Origin: JADJPO01 sp963724535
GTDB taxonomy: Bacteria; Actinomycetota; Actinomycetes; Actinomycetales; Kineosporiaceae
DNA length: 64,000 bases
Reading direction: 5' to 3'
Assembly (NCBI GenBank): GCA_963724535.1
Contig: CAVRVD010000015.1
Span: 62,001 to 126,000 of the forward strand
In this document: positions 44,403 to 53,232 of the stretch, piece after piece
How the letters are laid out: each line of letters begins with the position of its first letter
How positions within the stretch are numbered: position 1 is the stretch's first letter
Position numbers and translations under genes: made by a program
Notes under the pieces: generated by a model
What the model was told of the DNA's origin: nothing
Databases searched by the model: none
What the model saw: only the letters and a program-made list of their open reading frames with translations

Positions 44403-45333
44403 AGCGGATCCTCGGGTCCAGGGCGGCGTACAGCAGGTCGACCAGCAGGTTCATCAACAAGTAGACGACCACCAGAACGGTGACCACACCGACCACGGTC
44501 GCGCCCTGCTTGGTGACGATGGAGCGGAAGACCAGGTTGCCGATCCCGTCGATGTTGAAGATGCCCTCGGTGACGATCGCCCCACCCATCAGGGCGCCGA
44601 GGTCGGTGCCGAGGAAGGTCACCACCGGGATCAGGGAGTTGCGCAACAGGTGGACGCCGGCCACCCGCCGCCCGGTCAACCCTTTGGCGATCGCCGTCCG
44701 GACGTAGTCGGCGCGCCGGTTCTCGGCGATGCTGGACCGGGTCAGCCGAGTGACGTAGGCCATCGACAGGCTGCCCAGGACCAGTCCCGGCAGCAGGAGC
44801 TCGGGCAGTGGGGCACCGCCGGAGACCGTACCCACCTTGATCCCCAGGGGCGGAAGGATCACGGGTCCGACGATGTCACGCAGCAGGTAGCCGGTGACGA
44901 ACACCGGCAGGGCGATCAGCAGCAGGGTGGAGACCAGCACCAGGTTGTCCAGAAAACCGCCGCGGCGCAGGCCGGTCAGCACCCCGGCGACGATCCCGAC
45001 CACGGCCTCGATGGCCAGGGCCACCAGCGCCAGCTTGACGGTGGTGGGGTAGGTGCGCAGCAGCTGGTCGACCACGCTCTGGCCGGCGAAGTTGGTGCCG
45101 AGGTCGCCGTGCGCCAGGTTCCACAGGTACTTGCCGTACTGGACGAAGACCGGGTCGTTCAGGTTGAACTTGTCGGTCATGTAGTCGACATAGGACTGCG
45201 GGCAGGGCCGCTCTCCGCACTTGCCCGCGAAGGGGTCGCCCGGGACGGCCCAGACCAGGAAGTAGATGAGGAACGTGGTTCCGATGAAGACCGGGATCAG
45301 CTGGATCAACCGCCGGATGACGTAGCGACCCAT
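44395..45333 (-). CDS. oppB: oligopeptide ABC transporter permease OppB
   Basis: 312 residues, six membrane segments. The N-terminus MGRYVIRRLIQLIPVFIGTTFLIYFL and the EAA loop ADYVRTAIAKGLTGRRVAGVHLLRNSLIP are diagnostic. The first extracellular loop (PFAGKCGERPCPQSYVDYMTDKFNL) is of the usual long OppB type with two cysteines. It is separated from oppA by about 160 bp containing a stem-loop. Confidence 0.92.
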   Translation of the reverse strand: MGRYVIRRLIQLIPVFIGTTFLIYFLVWAVPGDPFAGKCGERPCPQSYVDYMTDKFNLNDPVFVQYGKYLWNLAHGDLGTNFAGQSVVDQLLRTYPTTVKLALVALAIEAVVGIVAGVLTGLRRGGFLDNLVLVSTLLLIALPVFVTGYLLRDIVGPVILPPLGIKVGTVSGGAPLPELLLPGLVLGSLSMAYVTRLTRSSIAENRRADYVRTAIAKGLTGRRVAGVHLLRNSLIPVVTFLGTDLGALMGGAIVTEGIFNIDGIGNLVFRSIVTKQGATVVGVVTVLVVVYLLMNLLVDLLYAALDPRIRYE

Positions 45334-45397
45334 GCAGATCCTCCTGTCGGCAGCGTCCCCCCGCGTCCGCGTTCCGGTGGTGCGTCTCCCAGTGTGG

Positions 45398-45442
45398 CTC
45401 GGCTGGGTCCGTCAGGGGTACCCCCGAGCGGACCCAGCCGAG
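45398..45442 (-). terminator. intercistronic stem-loop between oppA and oppB
   Basis: CTCGGCTGGGTCCG (45398–45411) and CGGACCCAGCCGAG (45429–45442) pair perfectly over 14 bp. On the minus strand there is no T run after it, so it is more likely a partial terminator or an mRNA 3'-end stabiliser that keeps the binding protein more abundant than the permease than a full stop. Confidence 0.6.
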
Positions 45443-45496
45443 TTCTAGCAGGTCGGGCCAACCGTGTCAGGTGGTTGACCCGGTCGGATCACTGCG

Positions 45497-47155
45497 TCAG
45501 CTGACCTCGACCGACTTCAGGTCCAGATACCCGAACGGCGTGACCTTGGCGGTCGTGACCTTGGTCGAGATGCCGGACTGCTGCGCCACCGTCCACAGCG
45601 GGATGGCCGGCATGTCCTCGACCAGGATCCTCTCCGCCTCGGCGAACAGCTTCGGCGACTCCTCCGGCGGAGCCTCAGAGGCCGTCTTCAGCGCGGCGTC
45701 GAACTCCGGGTTGGTGTAGTCGCCGTCGTTCGAGGAGGCCCCGGTCGCGTAGATCGGCACCAGGCCGTTCTCGATGTGCGGGTAGTCGTACTGCCATCCG
45801 CTCCGGAACAGGCTGGTCATCGTGCGCGCGTTGATGGCCTGCCGGAACGCGGCGAAGGTGGCCACCGGAGTCGCCTGGCACTCGATGCCCAGGGACTGGC
45901 TGATGCTGTTGCAGACCGCCTCGGTCCAGGCCTTGTGGTCCCCGTCCGCGTTGTAGCTGAGGGTGACCTTGCCGGAGAAGCCGGTCGTCGCCAGCAGCTC
46001 CTTGGCCTTGGCCGGGTCGAAGGTGCAGTACTCGCCGCAGGTCTCCTCGTAGCCCTCGACCGCCGGCGAGCTGTAGCCCTTGGACGGGGTCCGGGTGCCC
46101 TCGAAGATCTGCTGGGTGATGGTGTCCCGGTCGATCGCCATCGACAGTGCGTGCCGGAAGTCGGCGCTGTCGTACGGCTTGCCGGCGTAGATCGGCGACA
46201 CGAACGTCTGGACGACGAGCACCGGCTTGTCGATGGCCCGCTCGCCCAGGTCGCTCTTCCAGGTGTCGCCGGCCAGCACCGAGGTCGGGACCTGCTGCAG
46301 GAAGTCCAGGTTGTCCGAGGTCAGGTCCGCGTAGGCGGCGTCGGCGTCCTGGTACATCTTGACCGTGACGTCCTTGACCTTGGCCTTCTCACCGGCGTAG
46401 TCGTCGTTGCGGGTGAGCTTGATCTCCTGGTTGTCGGTCCAGGACACGAACTTGAACGGTCCGTTGCCGACCGGCTCCTTGCCCCACGCGGTCTTGTCGT
46501 CACCCGCGTCGAAGAACGACTGCGGCAGCGGGTTGAACGCCGAGTAGCCGATCGCGCTCTCGAAGGCGCTGTTGGGGGCGGACAGGGTGATCTCGAAGGT
46601 CAGGTCGTCGACCTTCGTCAGCCCGGACATCTCCTTGGCGGCCGGCTCCGGGGCCTCCTGCGGGCCGTCGTCGTCCGGGTCCTCGCTCTGCAGGTCGGCG
46701 TAGCCCTCGATCGGCTCCATGAAGTAGGAGTTCAGCGCACCGTTGGGACCATAGGCGACCCAGTTCCAGGCGTTGATGAAGCTGTCGGCGTTCACCGGGG
46801 TGCCGTCGTGGAAGGTCCACCCGTCGTTGAGCGTGACCGTGTACTTCATCGAGTCAGTGGTCTCGACCGACTTGGCCACCGCCAGCTCGGTCGAGGCGTC
46901 CTCGGGGTTGTAGTCGACCAGGCCGGTGTACAGCGCCTGGACCACCCGGCCACCGCCGGTCTCGTTGGTGTTGCCGGGCACCAGCGGGTTCTCGGGCTGG
47001 ATGCCATCGATGACGATCGCCGCGTCGCTCGAGCCGGCTTCGCCGCCGCTTGCACCTCCGCTGCCGGTCTCGTCGCCGCCGGAACAGCCGGCAGCGAAGA
47101 ACAGTGCGGTGCTGGCGGCGAGCGCCGTCCAGACCCAGCGCCGTGACTTGCGCAT
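45497..47155 (-). CDS. oppA: peptide ABC transporter substrate-binding lipoprotein OppA
   Basis: 552 residues. The signal peptide ends in a lipobox (LFFAAGC). VVQALYTGLVDYNPE, DGWTFHDGTPVNADSFINAWNWVAYGP and VGNGPFKFVSW are the conserved parts of family 5 solute-binding proteins. It captures peptides outside the membrane for OppBCDF. ATG 47155 has GGAGGAGA upstream. It is the first gene of the opp operon. Confidence 0.92.
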   Translation of the reverse strand: MRKSRRWVWTALAASTALFFAAGCSGGDETGSGGASGGEAGSSDAAIVIDGIQPENPLVPGNTNETGGGRVVQALYTGLVDYNPEDASTELAVAKSVETTDSMKYTVTLNDGWTFHDGTPVNADSFINAWNWVAYGPNGALNSYFMEPIEGYADLQSEDPDDDGPQEAPEPAAKEMSGLTKVDDLTFEITLSAPNSAFESAIGYSAFNPLPQSFFDAGDDKTAWGKEPVGNGPFKFVSWTDNQEIKLTRNDDYAGEKAKVKDVTVKMYQDADAAYADLTSDNLDFLQQVPTSVLAGDTWKSDLGERAIDKPVLVVQTFVSPIYAGKPYDSADFRHALSMAIDRDTITQQIFEGTRTPSKGYSSPAVEGYEETCGEYCTFDPAKAKELLATTGFSGKVTLSYNADGDHKAWTEAVCNSISQSLGIECQATPVATFAAFRQAINARTMTSLFRSGWQYDYPHIENGLVPIYATGASSNDGDYTNPEFDAALKTASEAPPEESPKLFAEAERILVEDMPAIPLWTVAQQSGISTKVTTAKVTPFGYLDLKSVEVS

Positions 47156-47572
47156 CTGTCTCCTCCACGTAGGTCGGTCGATGTGGTCAGGTGTCCTGGT
47201 CCCACACCTGGCATTGCCATCCGAAGGGTGTATCGCCCGGGCCCCGATATGCAAACCATGTCGGCCGTGGGTCGGATATCGATGCAGAATCTTCACCGAT
47301 CAGGCCCGGCTTGGTCGGATCTCCCCGTTCGGGCACGGACCAACGTCCCGACCGCGGTTGCCCACAGGGTTACCCACAGCTGTGTAGTTCCACTGGTGTA
47401 GTTCCACACCTGTGAGTAAGCCTGTGGATCAACACCGGGCCCTGGCGTGAAACGAGCGGGATGGGTCGGGGCGCGCGCCCAGCCACCGAGCGCAGCCGGG
47501 TCGCGGGGTCGTGAAAAGGACACTCAGGCCGGGCCGCCGGCCGATGACGCGGCACGCGGAACTCCGGGCGGG
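47156..47572. other. 417-bp intergenic region with DnaA-box-like sites and short repeats
   Basis: No gene is seen. On the plus strand TTGCCCACA (47358–47366) and TTACCCACA (47370–47378) and, inverted, TGTGGATCA (47423–47431) each differ from TTATCCACA/TTGTCCACA by one or two bases. Between them GTGTAGTTCCAC occurs at 47382–47393 and 47396–47407 (period 14), and CACAGCTGTG is a palindrome. The stretch is clearly less GC-rich than its surroundings. The oppA promoter must also lie here; no confident -35/-10 pair was fixed. Confidence 0.55.
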
Positions 47573-47821
47573 TCAGCGCCAGCGGGTGGTCATGATGAAC
47601 CCGGTCATGAGGATGCCGAAGCCGATCACAAGGTTCCAGTAGCCCAGCTGACCGATCGGGTAGGCGAAGCTGGACAGGTAGCTGACCACGAGGTAGGCGA
47701 GACCGAGCAGCAGCAAGGCCACCATCACCGGGACCCACCAGCGCGGGTTCGGCTTGGGGGCGCCGGCAGAGGTCGGTGGCGCCGTGAACGGGGTCTTGCG
47801 ACGCGCCCTCGACTCGGGCAT
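47573..47821 (-). CDS. crgA: cell division protein CrgA
   Basis: 82 residues with two membrane segments (VPVMVALLLLGLAYLVVSYL and GYWNLVIGFGILMTGFIM) and the family ending TTRWR. CrgA links FtsZ-associated division and elongation factors and is found next to pknB in Actinobacteria, as here. The ATG at 47821 gives the expected length. Confidence 0.92.
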   Translation of the reverse strand: MPESRARRKTPFTAPPTSAGAPKPNPRWWVPVMVALLLLGLAYLVVSYLSSFAYPIGQLGYWNLVIGFGILMTGFIMTTRWR

Positions 47822-48040
47822 GTGGGGCTCCTCGCTGGTTCACCTGGGTCGGCGGACCCGTCGCGGTTCGGCAGGGGTGCCCCTGCGCCGCCCGCGACTG
47901 TCCACCCGTCGGGTGTCCTAGCGTATAGCCGGTAGCAGACCCGCACCCGGTGCGGGGCGTGGACACGGCGGCATCCGGCGGTCCGGCCCGGACGCGGATG
48001 TCGGCCCGCACGCGGATGTGGAGAGGCAGGTGGAGCGCCG

Positions 48041-48880
48041 ATGCCGGACGCCCACCTGCACCGAGCCGACCAGACCGGACCGGACCTTCACCTGTCGCCG
48101 GATGCGACCGGCGCCCCGACCAGCTGGGGCCGGCGGCCCGGTGCAGCAGGATCGACCGGGCTGCTGCTCGTCCTGGCCCTCGCCGGACTGCTGTTCACCA
48201 CCAGCATCCGGCAGGCCCAGCAGGTCTCCCCACGCACGGACAGCGTGGACCAGGCCGACCTCTACGCCTCCGAGCAGGCCCGCGTCGAGGCGGCCCAGGC
48301 CCGCGTCGACGAGCTGACCGCCCAGCTCACCGAGCTCACCGAGACGCCGGTGAACGCGGACGCCGCCGTTGCCGGGCTGCAGGCCGAGGCGGCCGCCCTG
48401 TCCGGTCCGGCCGGCTTCACCGCGGTCGAGGGCCCCACCTACGTGGTGACCCTGGACGACGCGCCGGCCGGCGTCGCCCGCGACGGCCTGCGCCCGGACG
48501 AGCTCGTCGTCCACCAGCAGGACGTGCAGGCGGTGGTCAACGCGCTGTGGGCCGGCGGCGCCGAGGCGATGACACTGATGGGCCGCCGCGTGGTCTCCAC
48601 GACCGCGGTCCGCTGCGTCGGCAACACCCTGTTGCTGGAGAACCGGCTCTACTCACCGCCGTACGGGATCGTCGCGGTCGGCGACCCGGACGCCCTCGAG
48701 GCCGCGCTCGAGGCATCCCCCGTGGTCGCCCTGTACCGCGAGTACGTGCGCCAGGTGGGGCTGGGGTGGAGGGCGGGACCGGGTGGGGTGCGGGTACTGC
48801 CCGCCTACGCCGGCCCGTCCCGGCTCGAGCACGTCGGCCCCGACCCGCCGCTCGCCGTGGAGGAACAGATGTCACCATGA
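48041..48880 (+). CDS. DUF881-family membrane protein (Rv0012-like)
   Basis: 279 residues: cytosolic N-terminus, one membrane segment (STGLLLVLALAGLLFTTSI), a coiled coil (about 75–110, QARVEAAQARVDELTAQL) and the DUF881 domain (GPTYVVTLDD … VVHQQDVQAVVNALWAGGAEAMTLMGRRVV). The position between crgA and trpG equals that of Rv0012. The function is not established. The stop overlaps trpG as ATGA. Confidence 0.88.
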   Translation: MPDAHLHRADQTGPDLHLSPDATGAPTSWGRRPGAAGSTGLLLVLALAGLLFTTSIRQAQQVSPRTDSVDQADLYASEQARVEAAQARVDELTAQLTELTETPVNADAAVAGLQAEAAALSGPAGFTAVEGPTYVVTLDDAPAGVARDGLRPDELVVHQQDVQAVVNALWAGGAEAMTLMGRRVVSTTAVRCVGNTLLLENRLYSPPYGIVAVGDPDALEAALEASPVVALYREYVRQVGLGWRAGPGGVRVLPAYAGPSRLEHVGPDPPLAVEEQMSP

Positions 48881-49518
48881 CAGGCGTGCGGATCCTCGTC
48901 GTCGACAACTACGACAGCTTCGTCTGGACCATCGTGGGTTACCTGTCCCAGCTCGGGGCGGACTGCGACGTCCACCGCAACGACGCGATCGGCCTCGAAG
49001 CGGGCGAGGGCGTGAACGGCGTGCTGCTGTCCCCCGGGCCCGGCACGCCGTCCGAGGCCGGGATCTGCCCGCAGATGGTGACCCACTGCGCCGAGCAGTC
49101 GCTGCCGATGCTCGGCGTGTGCCTGGGCCACCAGGCGCTCGGTGAGGTGTTCGGTGGCACGGTCACGCACGCACCGGAGCTGATGCACGGCAAGACCAGC
49201 CCGGTGCACCACGACGGTCTCGGGGTGTTCGCCGGACTGCCGTCGCCGTTCATCGCCACCCGGTACCACTCGCTGGCCGTGCTCGCCGACACCGTCCCCG
49301 CGGAGCTGGCGGTCACCGCCTGGACCGAGGACGGCGTGGTGATGGGCCTGCAGCATCGCGAGCTGCCGCTGCACGGCGTCCAGTTCCACCCCGAGTCGGT
49401 GCTCACCGAGGGCGGTTACCGGCTGCTGGCCAACTGGCTGGAGACCTGCGGGGCGACGGACGCCGTGTCCCGCTCACGCGGCCTGGCCCCGCTGGTCCGC
49501 CGCCCGGCGTTCGCCTGA
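48877..49518 (+). CDS. trpG: anthranilate/para-aminobenzoate synthase glutaminase subunit
   Basis: 213 residues. Class I glutamine amidotransferase with catalytic Cys in LGVCLGHQALGEVFGG, the oxyanion loop SPGPGTPSEAG, and the His–Glu pair in GVQFHPESVLT. It supplies ammonia from glutamine for anthranilate or 4-amino-4-deoxychorismate synthesis; away from other trp genes it may serve both. It is coupled to the DUF881 gene by ATGA and converges on pknB. Confidence 0.92.
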   Translation: MTGVRILVVDNYDSFVWTIVGYLSQLGADCDVHRNDAIGLEAGEGVNGVLLSPGPGTPSEAGICPQMVTHCAEQSLPMLGVCLGHQALGEVFGGTVTHAPELMHGKTSPVHHDGLGVFAGLPSPFIATRYHSLAVLADTVPAELAVTAWTEDGVVMGLQHRELPLHGVQFHPESVLTEGGYRLLANWLETCGATDAVSRSRGLAPLVRRPAFA

Positions 49519-49520
49519 CC

Positions 49521-49550
49521 CTGCTAGCCGTTCGGCTGCTAGCCGTTCGA
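49521..49550. repeat. 15-bp tandem duplication spanning the pknB stop codon
   Basis: CTGCTAGCCGTTCGG and CTGCTAGCCGTTCGA follow each other. Read on the minus strand each unit contains the end of pknB with its TAG, so the stop and the last residues exist twice in a row. Confidence 0.9.
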
Positions 49551-51497
49551 CTGAGGCGACTCGCCGGGCGTCGGTTCCGGCTGGGGGTCCGGCGGCGGCT
49601 CGACGGACGGTTCGGGCTGCTGCAGCGGGATGGCGACCCGCAGGGTGATCGTCGCCGAGCCGGCGTCCACCTTGCTGTCCGGCGACAGGTCCTGGGACAG
49701 CACCGTTCCCTCGGGCCGGTCGCTCTGCTCCTCGACGCTGTTCACGCTGATGCCGAGGTCACCGAGGATCTGCTTGGCCTCCGCGATGGTCTTGTCCACC
49801 ACGTTGGGCACCGTGACCTGGCCGGTGGACAGCACCAGGGTCACCTCATCGCCCTTCGGCACGTTCGTGAGGGCGGCCGGCTTGGTCTCGACGACGTGGT
49901 CCTTCTCCACCTCGGCCGAGTCGACGGTCTCGGTGCCGCCCACCGACAGACCCACCTTCTCGAGCTCGGCCCGCGCGTCCTGCTGGGACAGGCCCTTGAG
50001 ATCGGGCACCTGGACGTTGGCCGAGCCGGAGGACACCACCAGGGCCACCGTGCTGCCCTCCTCGACCCGGGTCCCCTGTTCCGGGTTCTGGCTGATGACG
50101 GTGTTCTCCGGCCTCTGCTCGTTGGGCTCGGTCGTCACGTCGGTCTCCAGACCGAGCGCGGCCAGGTCCGCCTCGGCCCTCGCCAGCGCCAACCCGGTGA
50201 CATTCGGCAGGGTGACCTCGGTCGCCCCCCGGGTGCCGAGCAGGCTGTAGACGAGGTAGGCCACCGCGGCGAACACGGCCACCGAGACCAGGCCGAGCAG
50301 GACGAACCCGACGTTGTTGCGGCCCGAGCGCTGCGGCTCGCGCCGACGCTGGGCGCCGTCTGGGTAGTCGTACTCGCTGTAGGGCGCTGCTGGGTGGCCG
50401 GTGGTGTACCCCGAGCCGGCTGCGTAGGTGTCGCCGCCGACCGGGACCTGCAGCGGCCCGAAGCCGCCGTCCGGGCGGGCCGGCGACCCCGAGGACGACA
50501 TCGGCTCGGTGAGCGGTCGGGTCATCGGCGGTCCCGCACCACCGGTCTGGGCCTGCGTGGGGTAGGCCAGGTACTCGGTGGCCGCCGTCTGACCGGGTTC
50601 TACGGCCTGGTGCAGCACCGCCGCCGGGGCCGCCACCGGACGTCCGGAACGCAGGTTCTCCAGGTCGGCCCGGAACTCGGCGGCCGACTGGTAGCGGTGC
50701 TCCCGGTCCTTGGCCAGCGAGTGCAGGACCACCCGTTCCAGGTCTTCGGGAACCTCCGGGTTCAACTCGCCCGGGCGCGGCGGCGCCTCCCGGACGTGCT
50801 GGTAGGCGACCGCCACCGGTGAGTCCGCGACGAACGGCGGGCGGCCGGTGACCAGCTCGAACAGCAGGCAGCCGGCCGAGTACAGATCGCTGCGGGCGTC
50901 CACGGTCTCGCCGCGGGCCTGCTCGGGGGACAGGTACTGGGCGGTACCGATCACGGCCTGGGTCTGGGTCATCGTGGCCGAGACGTCGGCCAGCGCCCGG
51001 GCGATCCCGAAGTCCATCACCTTGACGTCACCGCTCGGGGTCAGCATGACGTTGGCCGGCTTGATGTCCCGGTGCACGATGCCGGCCCGGTGGCTGTACT
51101 CCAGGGCGGCCAGCACGCCGAGGGTGAGGTCAACGGCCAGAGCAGGTTGTAGCGGCCTGCCCTCGAACAGCAGCTCGCGCAGGGTACGGCCCTCGATGTA
51201 CTCCATGACGATGTACGGCAGCGCCACCAGCGCACCACCGGAGTCCATCACGTGCTCCTCGCCGGTGTCGTACACGGCGACGATCGTGGGGTGGTTCAGC
51301 GCCGCCGCCGACTGCGCCTCGCGGCGGAACCTGGCCTGGAAGATGGGGTCCCGGGCCAGGTCGGTGCGCAGCAGCTTGATCGCGACCACACGGCCCAGCC
51401 GGGTGTCCCGGCCGAGGTGCACCTCGGCCATCCCGCCCCGCCCGAGCAGGTCGCCGACCTCGTAGCGGTTGCCGAGTACCCGTGGGTTGTCGCTCAC
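49539..51497 (-). CDS. pknB: Ser/Thr protein kinase PknB with PASTA domains
   Basis: 652 residues. Kinase domain about 11–275 with GRGGMAEVHLG (P-loop), the AIKLL lysine, VHRDIKPANVML (catalytic loop), VMDFGIARAL (DFG) and GTAQYLSPEQARG (activation segment end). A juxtamembrane Pro/Gly-rich part, one membrane segment (about 396–418) and three extracellular PASTA repeats follow; M. tuberculosis PknB has four. The tail is Pro/Glu-rich. It senses muropeptides or lipid II and controls growth and division. GTG 51497 overlaps the stop of the pknA-frame continuation as GTGA. Confidence 0.94.
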   Translation of the reverse strand: MSDNPRVLGNRYEVGDLLGRGGMAEVHLGRDTRLGRVVAIKLLRTDLARDPIFQARFRREAQSAAALNHPTIVAVYDTGEEHVMDSGGALVALPYIVMEYIEGRTLRELLFEGRPLQPALAVDLTLGVLAALEYSHRAGIVHRDIKPANVMLTPSGDVKVMDFGIARALADVSATMTQTQAVIGTAQYLSPEQARGETVDARSDLYSAGCLLFELVTGRPPFVADSPVAVAYQHVREAPPRPGELNPEVPEDLERVVLHSLAKDREHRYQSAAEFRADLENLRSGRPVAAPAAVLHQAVEPGQTAATEYLAYPTQAQTGGAGPPMTRPLTEPMSSSGSPARPDGGFGPLQVPVGGDTYAAGSGYTTGHPAAPYSEYDYPDGAQRRREPQRSGRNNVGFVLLGLVSVAVFAAVAYLVYSLLGTRGATEVTLPNVTGLALARAEADLAALGLETDVTTEPNEQRPENTVISQNPEQGTRVEEGSTVALVVSSGSANVQVPDLKGLSQQDARAELEKVGLSVGGTETVDSAEVEKDHVVETKPAALTNVPKGDEVTLVLSTGQVTVPNVVDKTIAEAKQILGDLGISVNSVEEQSDRPEGTVLSQDLSPDSKVDAGSATITLRVAIPLQQPEPSVEPPPDPQPEPTPGESPQSNG

Positions 51498-52150
51498 GCG
51501 TTCCGTCCCTGTTCGTTCCTGCTGGTCATCCTGGCTCGCTCTTCATCATCGCCCCGCCGGTCATCGTCGGTACGCGTCGGAGTCCACCGCCGCCGGATCG
51601 CGGCCAGCGCGAGCGGCAGGATCACCAGCGCCGACGGGCTGGGCAGCACTGGGCTGGGCAGCACGCTCGGCGTCGTGCTCGGCTTCGGACTGGGACTGGT
51701 CGGAGGCGGCGAGTCGCTGGTGGGTGGGGTCGTCGGCGGTGTGGTCTTGGTGGTCGTCGGCGGCGTGCTCGGCGCGGTGGAGGTGCTGCGACTCGGTGGG
51801 GGGCTGGGCCGCGTCGTGGGCCTCGGCAACCCGGACGGGGAGCTCGTCGCCGTGGCACTGGACCCCGGCGCCGTCGAAGCGGATCCGGGCAGGCTGGCCA
51901 GGTCCAGCGATGTGCTCACCGACGGCGTGGCATCGTCGCCGAGGGTGACCCGGCCGCCGCCGCCACTCTGCAGCGCCACGATGGCCACGATGGTCAGGAC
52001 CAGCACCGCGAGCAGGGCGATCAACGCCGGCGACAGGGCCCGGTTCGGGGCCCGGCGCCGCCGCGGAGCGTCCGGGCCGAGGTCATAGTCGTGCGCCGGG
52101 TAGCCGGGCGGGGCGTACCGGGGGCGCGGCTGCTCGCCGGAGGCAGGCAC
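51494..52150 (-). CDS. displaced C-terminal part of PknA (membrane segment and external tail)
   Basis: The frame is open upstream of the GTG at 52150 to about 52260, where it meets the kinase frame. It reads a Pro/Ala-rich linker, a basic stop-transfer patch (APRRRRAPNRAL), one membrane segment (PALIALLAVLVLTIVAIVAL) and a Ser/Thr/Pro-rich external tail that ends in a second hydrophobic stretch and a charged end. This is exactly what PknA kinases have after the kinase domain. Its TGA overlaps the pknB start as GTGA. Taken together it is the natural end of PknA, separated by one frame. Confidence 0.65.
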   Translation of the reverse strand: MPASGEQPRPRYAPPGYPAHDYDLGPDAPRRRRAPNRALSPALIALLAVLVLTIVAIVALQSGGGGRVTLGDDATPSVSTSLDLASLPGSASTAPGSSATATSSPSGLPRPTTRPSPPPSRSTSTAPSTPPTTTKTTPPTTPPTSDSPPPTSPSPKPSTTPSVLPSPVLPSPSALVILPLALAAIRRRWTPTRTDDDRRGDDEERARMTSRNEQGRNA

Positions 52151-53232
52151 CCCCTGCTGCGGGGTCGGCGCCGCGCCCCAGTGCGCTCCGGATGCCTGCG
52201 GTGGTCCGGGCAGGTTGGTGGTGGCGGCGGCACTGGCATCCGCCGAGGCCGCCGCCGCCGCCCACCGGCCAGCAGGGCCCCACCCGGCCCGACCGAGGGG
52301 GCCTGGGCGTTGCCCAGGCCGTGGCCGGCCGGCTCCGCGCCGTCGATGCCGTCCAGAGCGGCGGGATCATGCGCGGCGAGCCGGTCCAGTGCCTCTCCGA
52401 AGGCCTTGGCCGTCCGGATCCGGCGCTGCGGGTCCTTCTCCATGGCGGCAGCCACCACCCGGACCACCGCCGGGTCGATGGTGCCGGGCAGCGGTGGCGG
52501 CTGCTGGTTCAGGTGCGCCGTGGCGACCAGGACCTGGTTCTCGCCCTCGAACGGGCGATGCCCGGCCAGGCATTCGTAGGCCACGACGCCGAGGGCGTAG
52601 ACGTCGGACGGCGGGCTGGCCTCCAGGCCGCGCGCCAGCTCGGGGGCCAGGTAGTGCGCGGTGCCCATCACCTGACCGGTCATGGTCAGCGGCTCGTGGT
52701 CGGTGGGCCGGGCGATCCCGAAGTCGGTGATCTTGACCTGCCCGTCGGGGGTGACCATGAGGTTGGCCGGCTTGACGTCGCGGTGCACCACGCCGCGCTC
52801 GTGCGCGACATGCAGCGCATGCGCCGCTTGCGCGACGACGGACAGCATCCGCTCGGTGCCCAGCGCGCCGTCCCGGTGCAGGATCGCCGACAGCGGCTCG
52901 CCGGGCACCAATTCCATCACCAGGTAGGCGATGCCGTCCCCCTGAACCGGCGACGTGGAGGGCGACACACCGTCCGGACCGACCGTGGTCTCCCCGTAGT
53001 CGTAGACAGCGGCGATCCCGTTGTGCGGCAGCTTCGCCGCAGTCTTGGCCTCGGCGCGGAACCGCTTGCGGAAGGCCTCGTCCTCGGCCAGCTCGGCCCG
53101 CAGGATCTTCACCGCGACCGCTCGGCCCAGCCCCTCGTCGGTGCTGCGCCACACCTCACCCATGCCCCCGACGGCGATCCGCTCGACGAGCCGGTACCGG
53201 CCGTGCACCACCGTGCCCGCTCTCACGCTCAC
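52021..53232 (-). CDS. pknA: Ser/Thr protein kinase PknA, reading frame interrupted after the kinase domain
   Basis: Kinase domain in the first 275 residues: GGMGEVWRSTD, the VAVKIL lysine, VVHRDVKPANLMV, ITDFGIARP, GTAHYLAPELARG. After SVGPGGALLAGG the frame turns into an Arg/Pro-rich sequence with no membrane segment and stops at 52021. A −1 shift in the CGG-rich tract near 52255–52265 would join it to the frame that carries a membrane segment and stops on the pknB start. As written the kinase would be soluble. GTG 53232 overlaps the pbpA stop as GTGA. A sequencing error in the GC-rich tract is a real alternative. Confidence 0.85.
   Translation of the reverse strand: MSVRAGTVVHGRYRLVERIAVGGMGEVWRSTDEGLGRAVAVKILRAELAEDEAFRKRFRAEAKTAAKLPHNGIAAVYDYGETTVGPDGVSPSTSPVQGDGIAYLVMELVPGEPLSAILHRDGALGTERMLSVVAQAAHALHVAHERGVVHRDVKPANLMVTPDGQVKITDFGIARPTDHEPLTMTGQVMGTAHYLAPELARGLEASPPSDVYALGVVAYECLAGHRPFEGENQVLVATAHLNQQPPPLPGTIDPAVVRVVAAAMEKDPQRRIRTAKAFGEALDRLAAHDPAALDGIDGAEPAGHGLGNAQAPSVGPGGALLAGGRRRRPRRMPVPPPPPTCPDHRRHPERTGARRRPRSRGCLPPASSRAPGTPRPATRRTTMTSARTLRGGAGPRTGPCRRR

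Noticed and set aside
47156..47572. Chromosomal origin (oriC)
   Set aside because: DnaA-like boxes are few and imperfect, and neither dnaA nor dnaN flanks the region.
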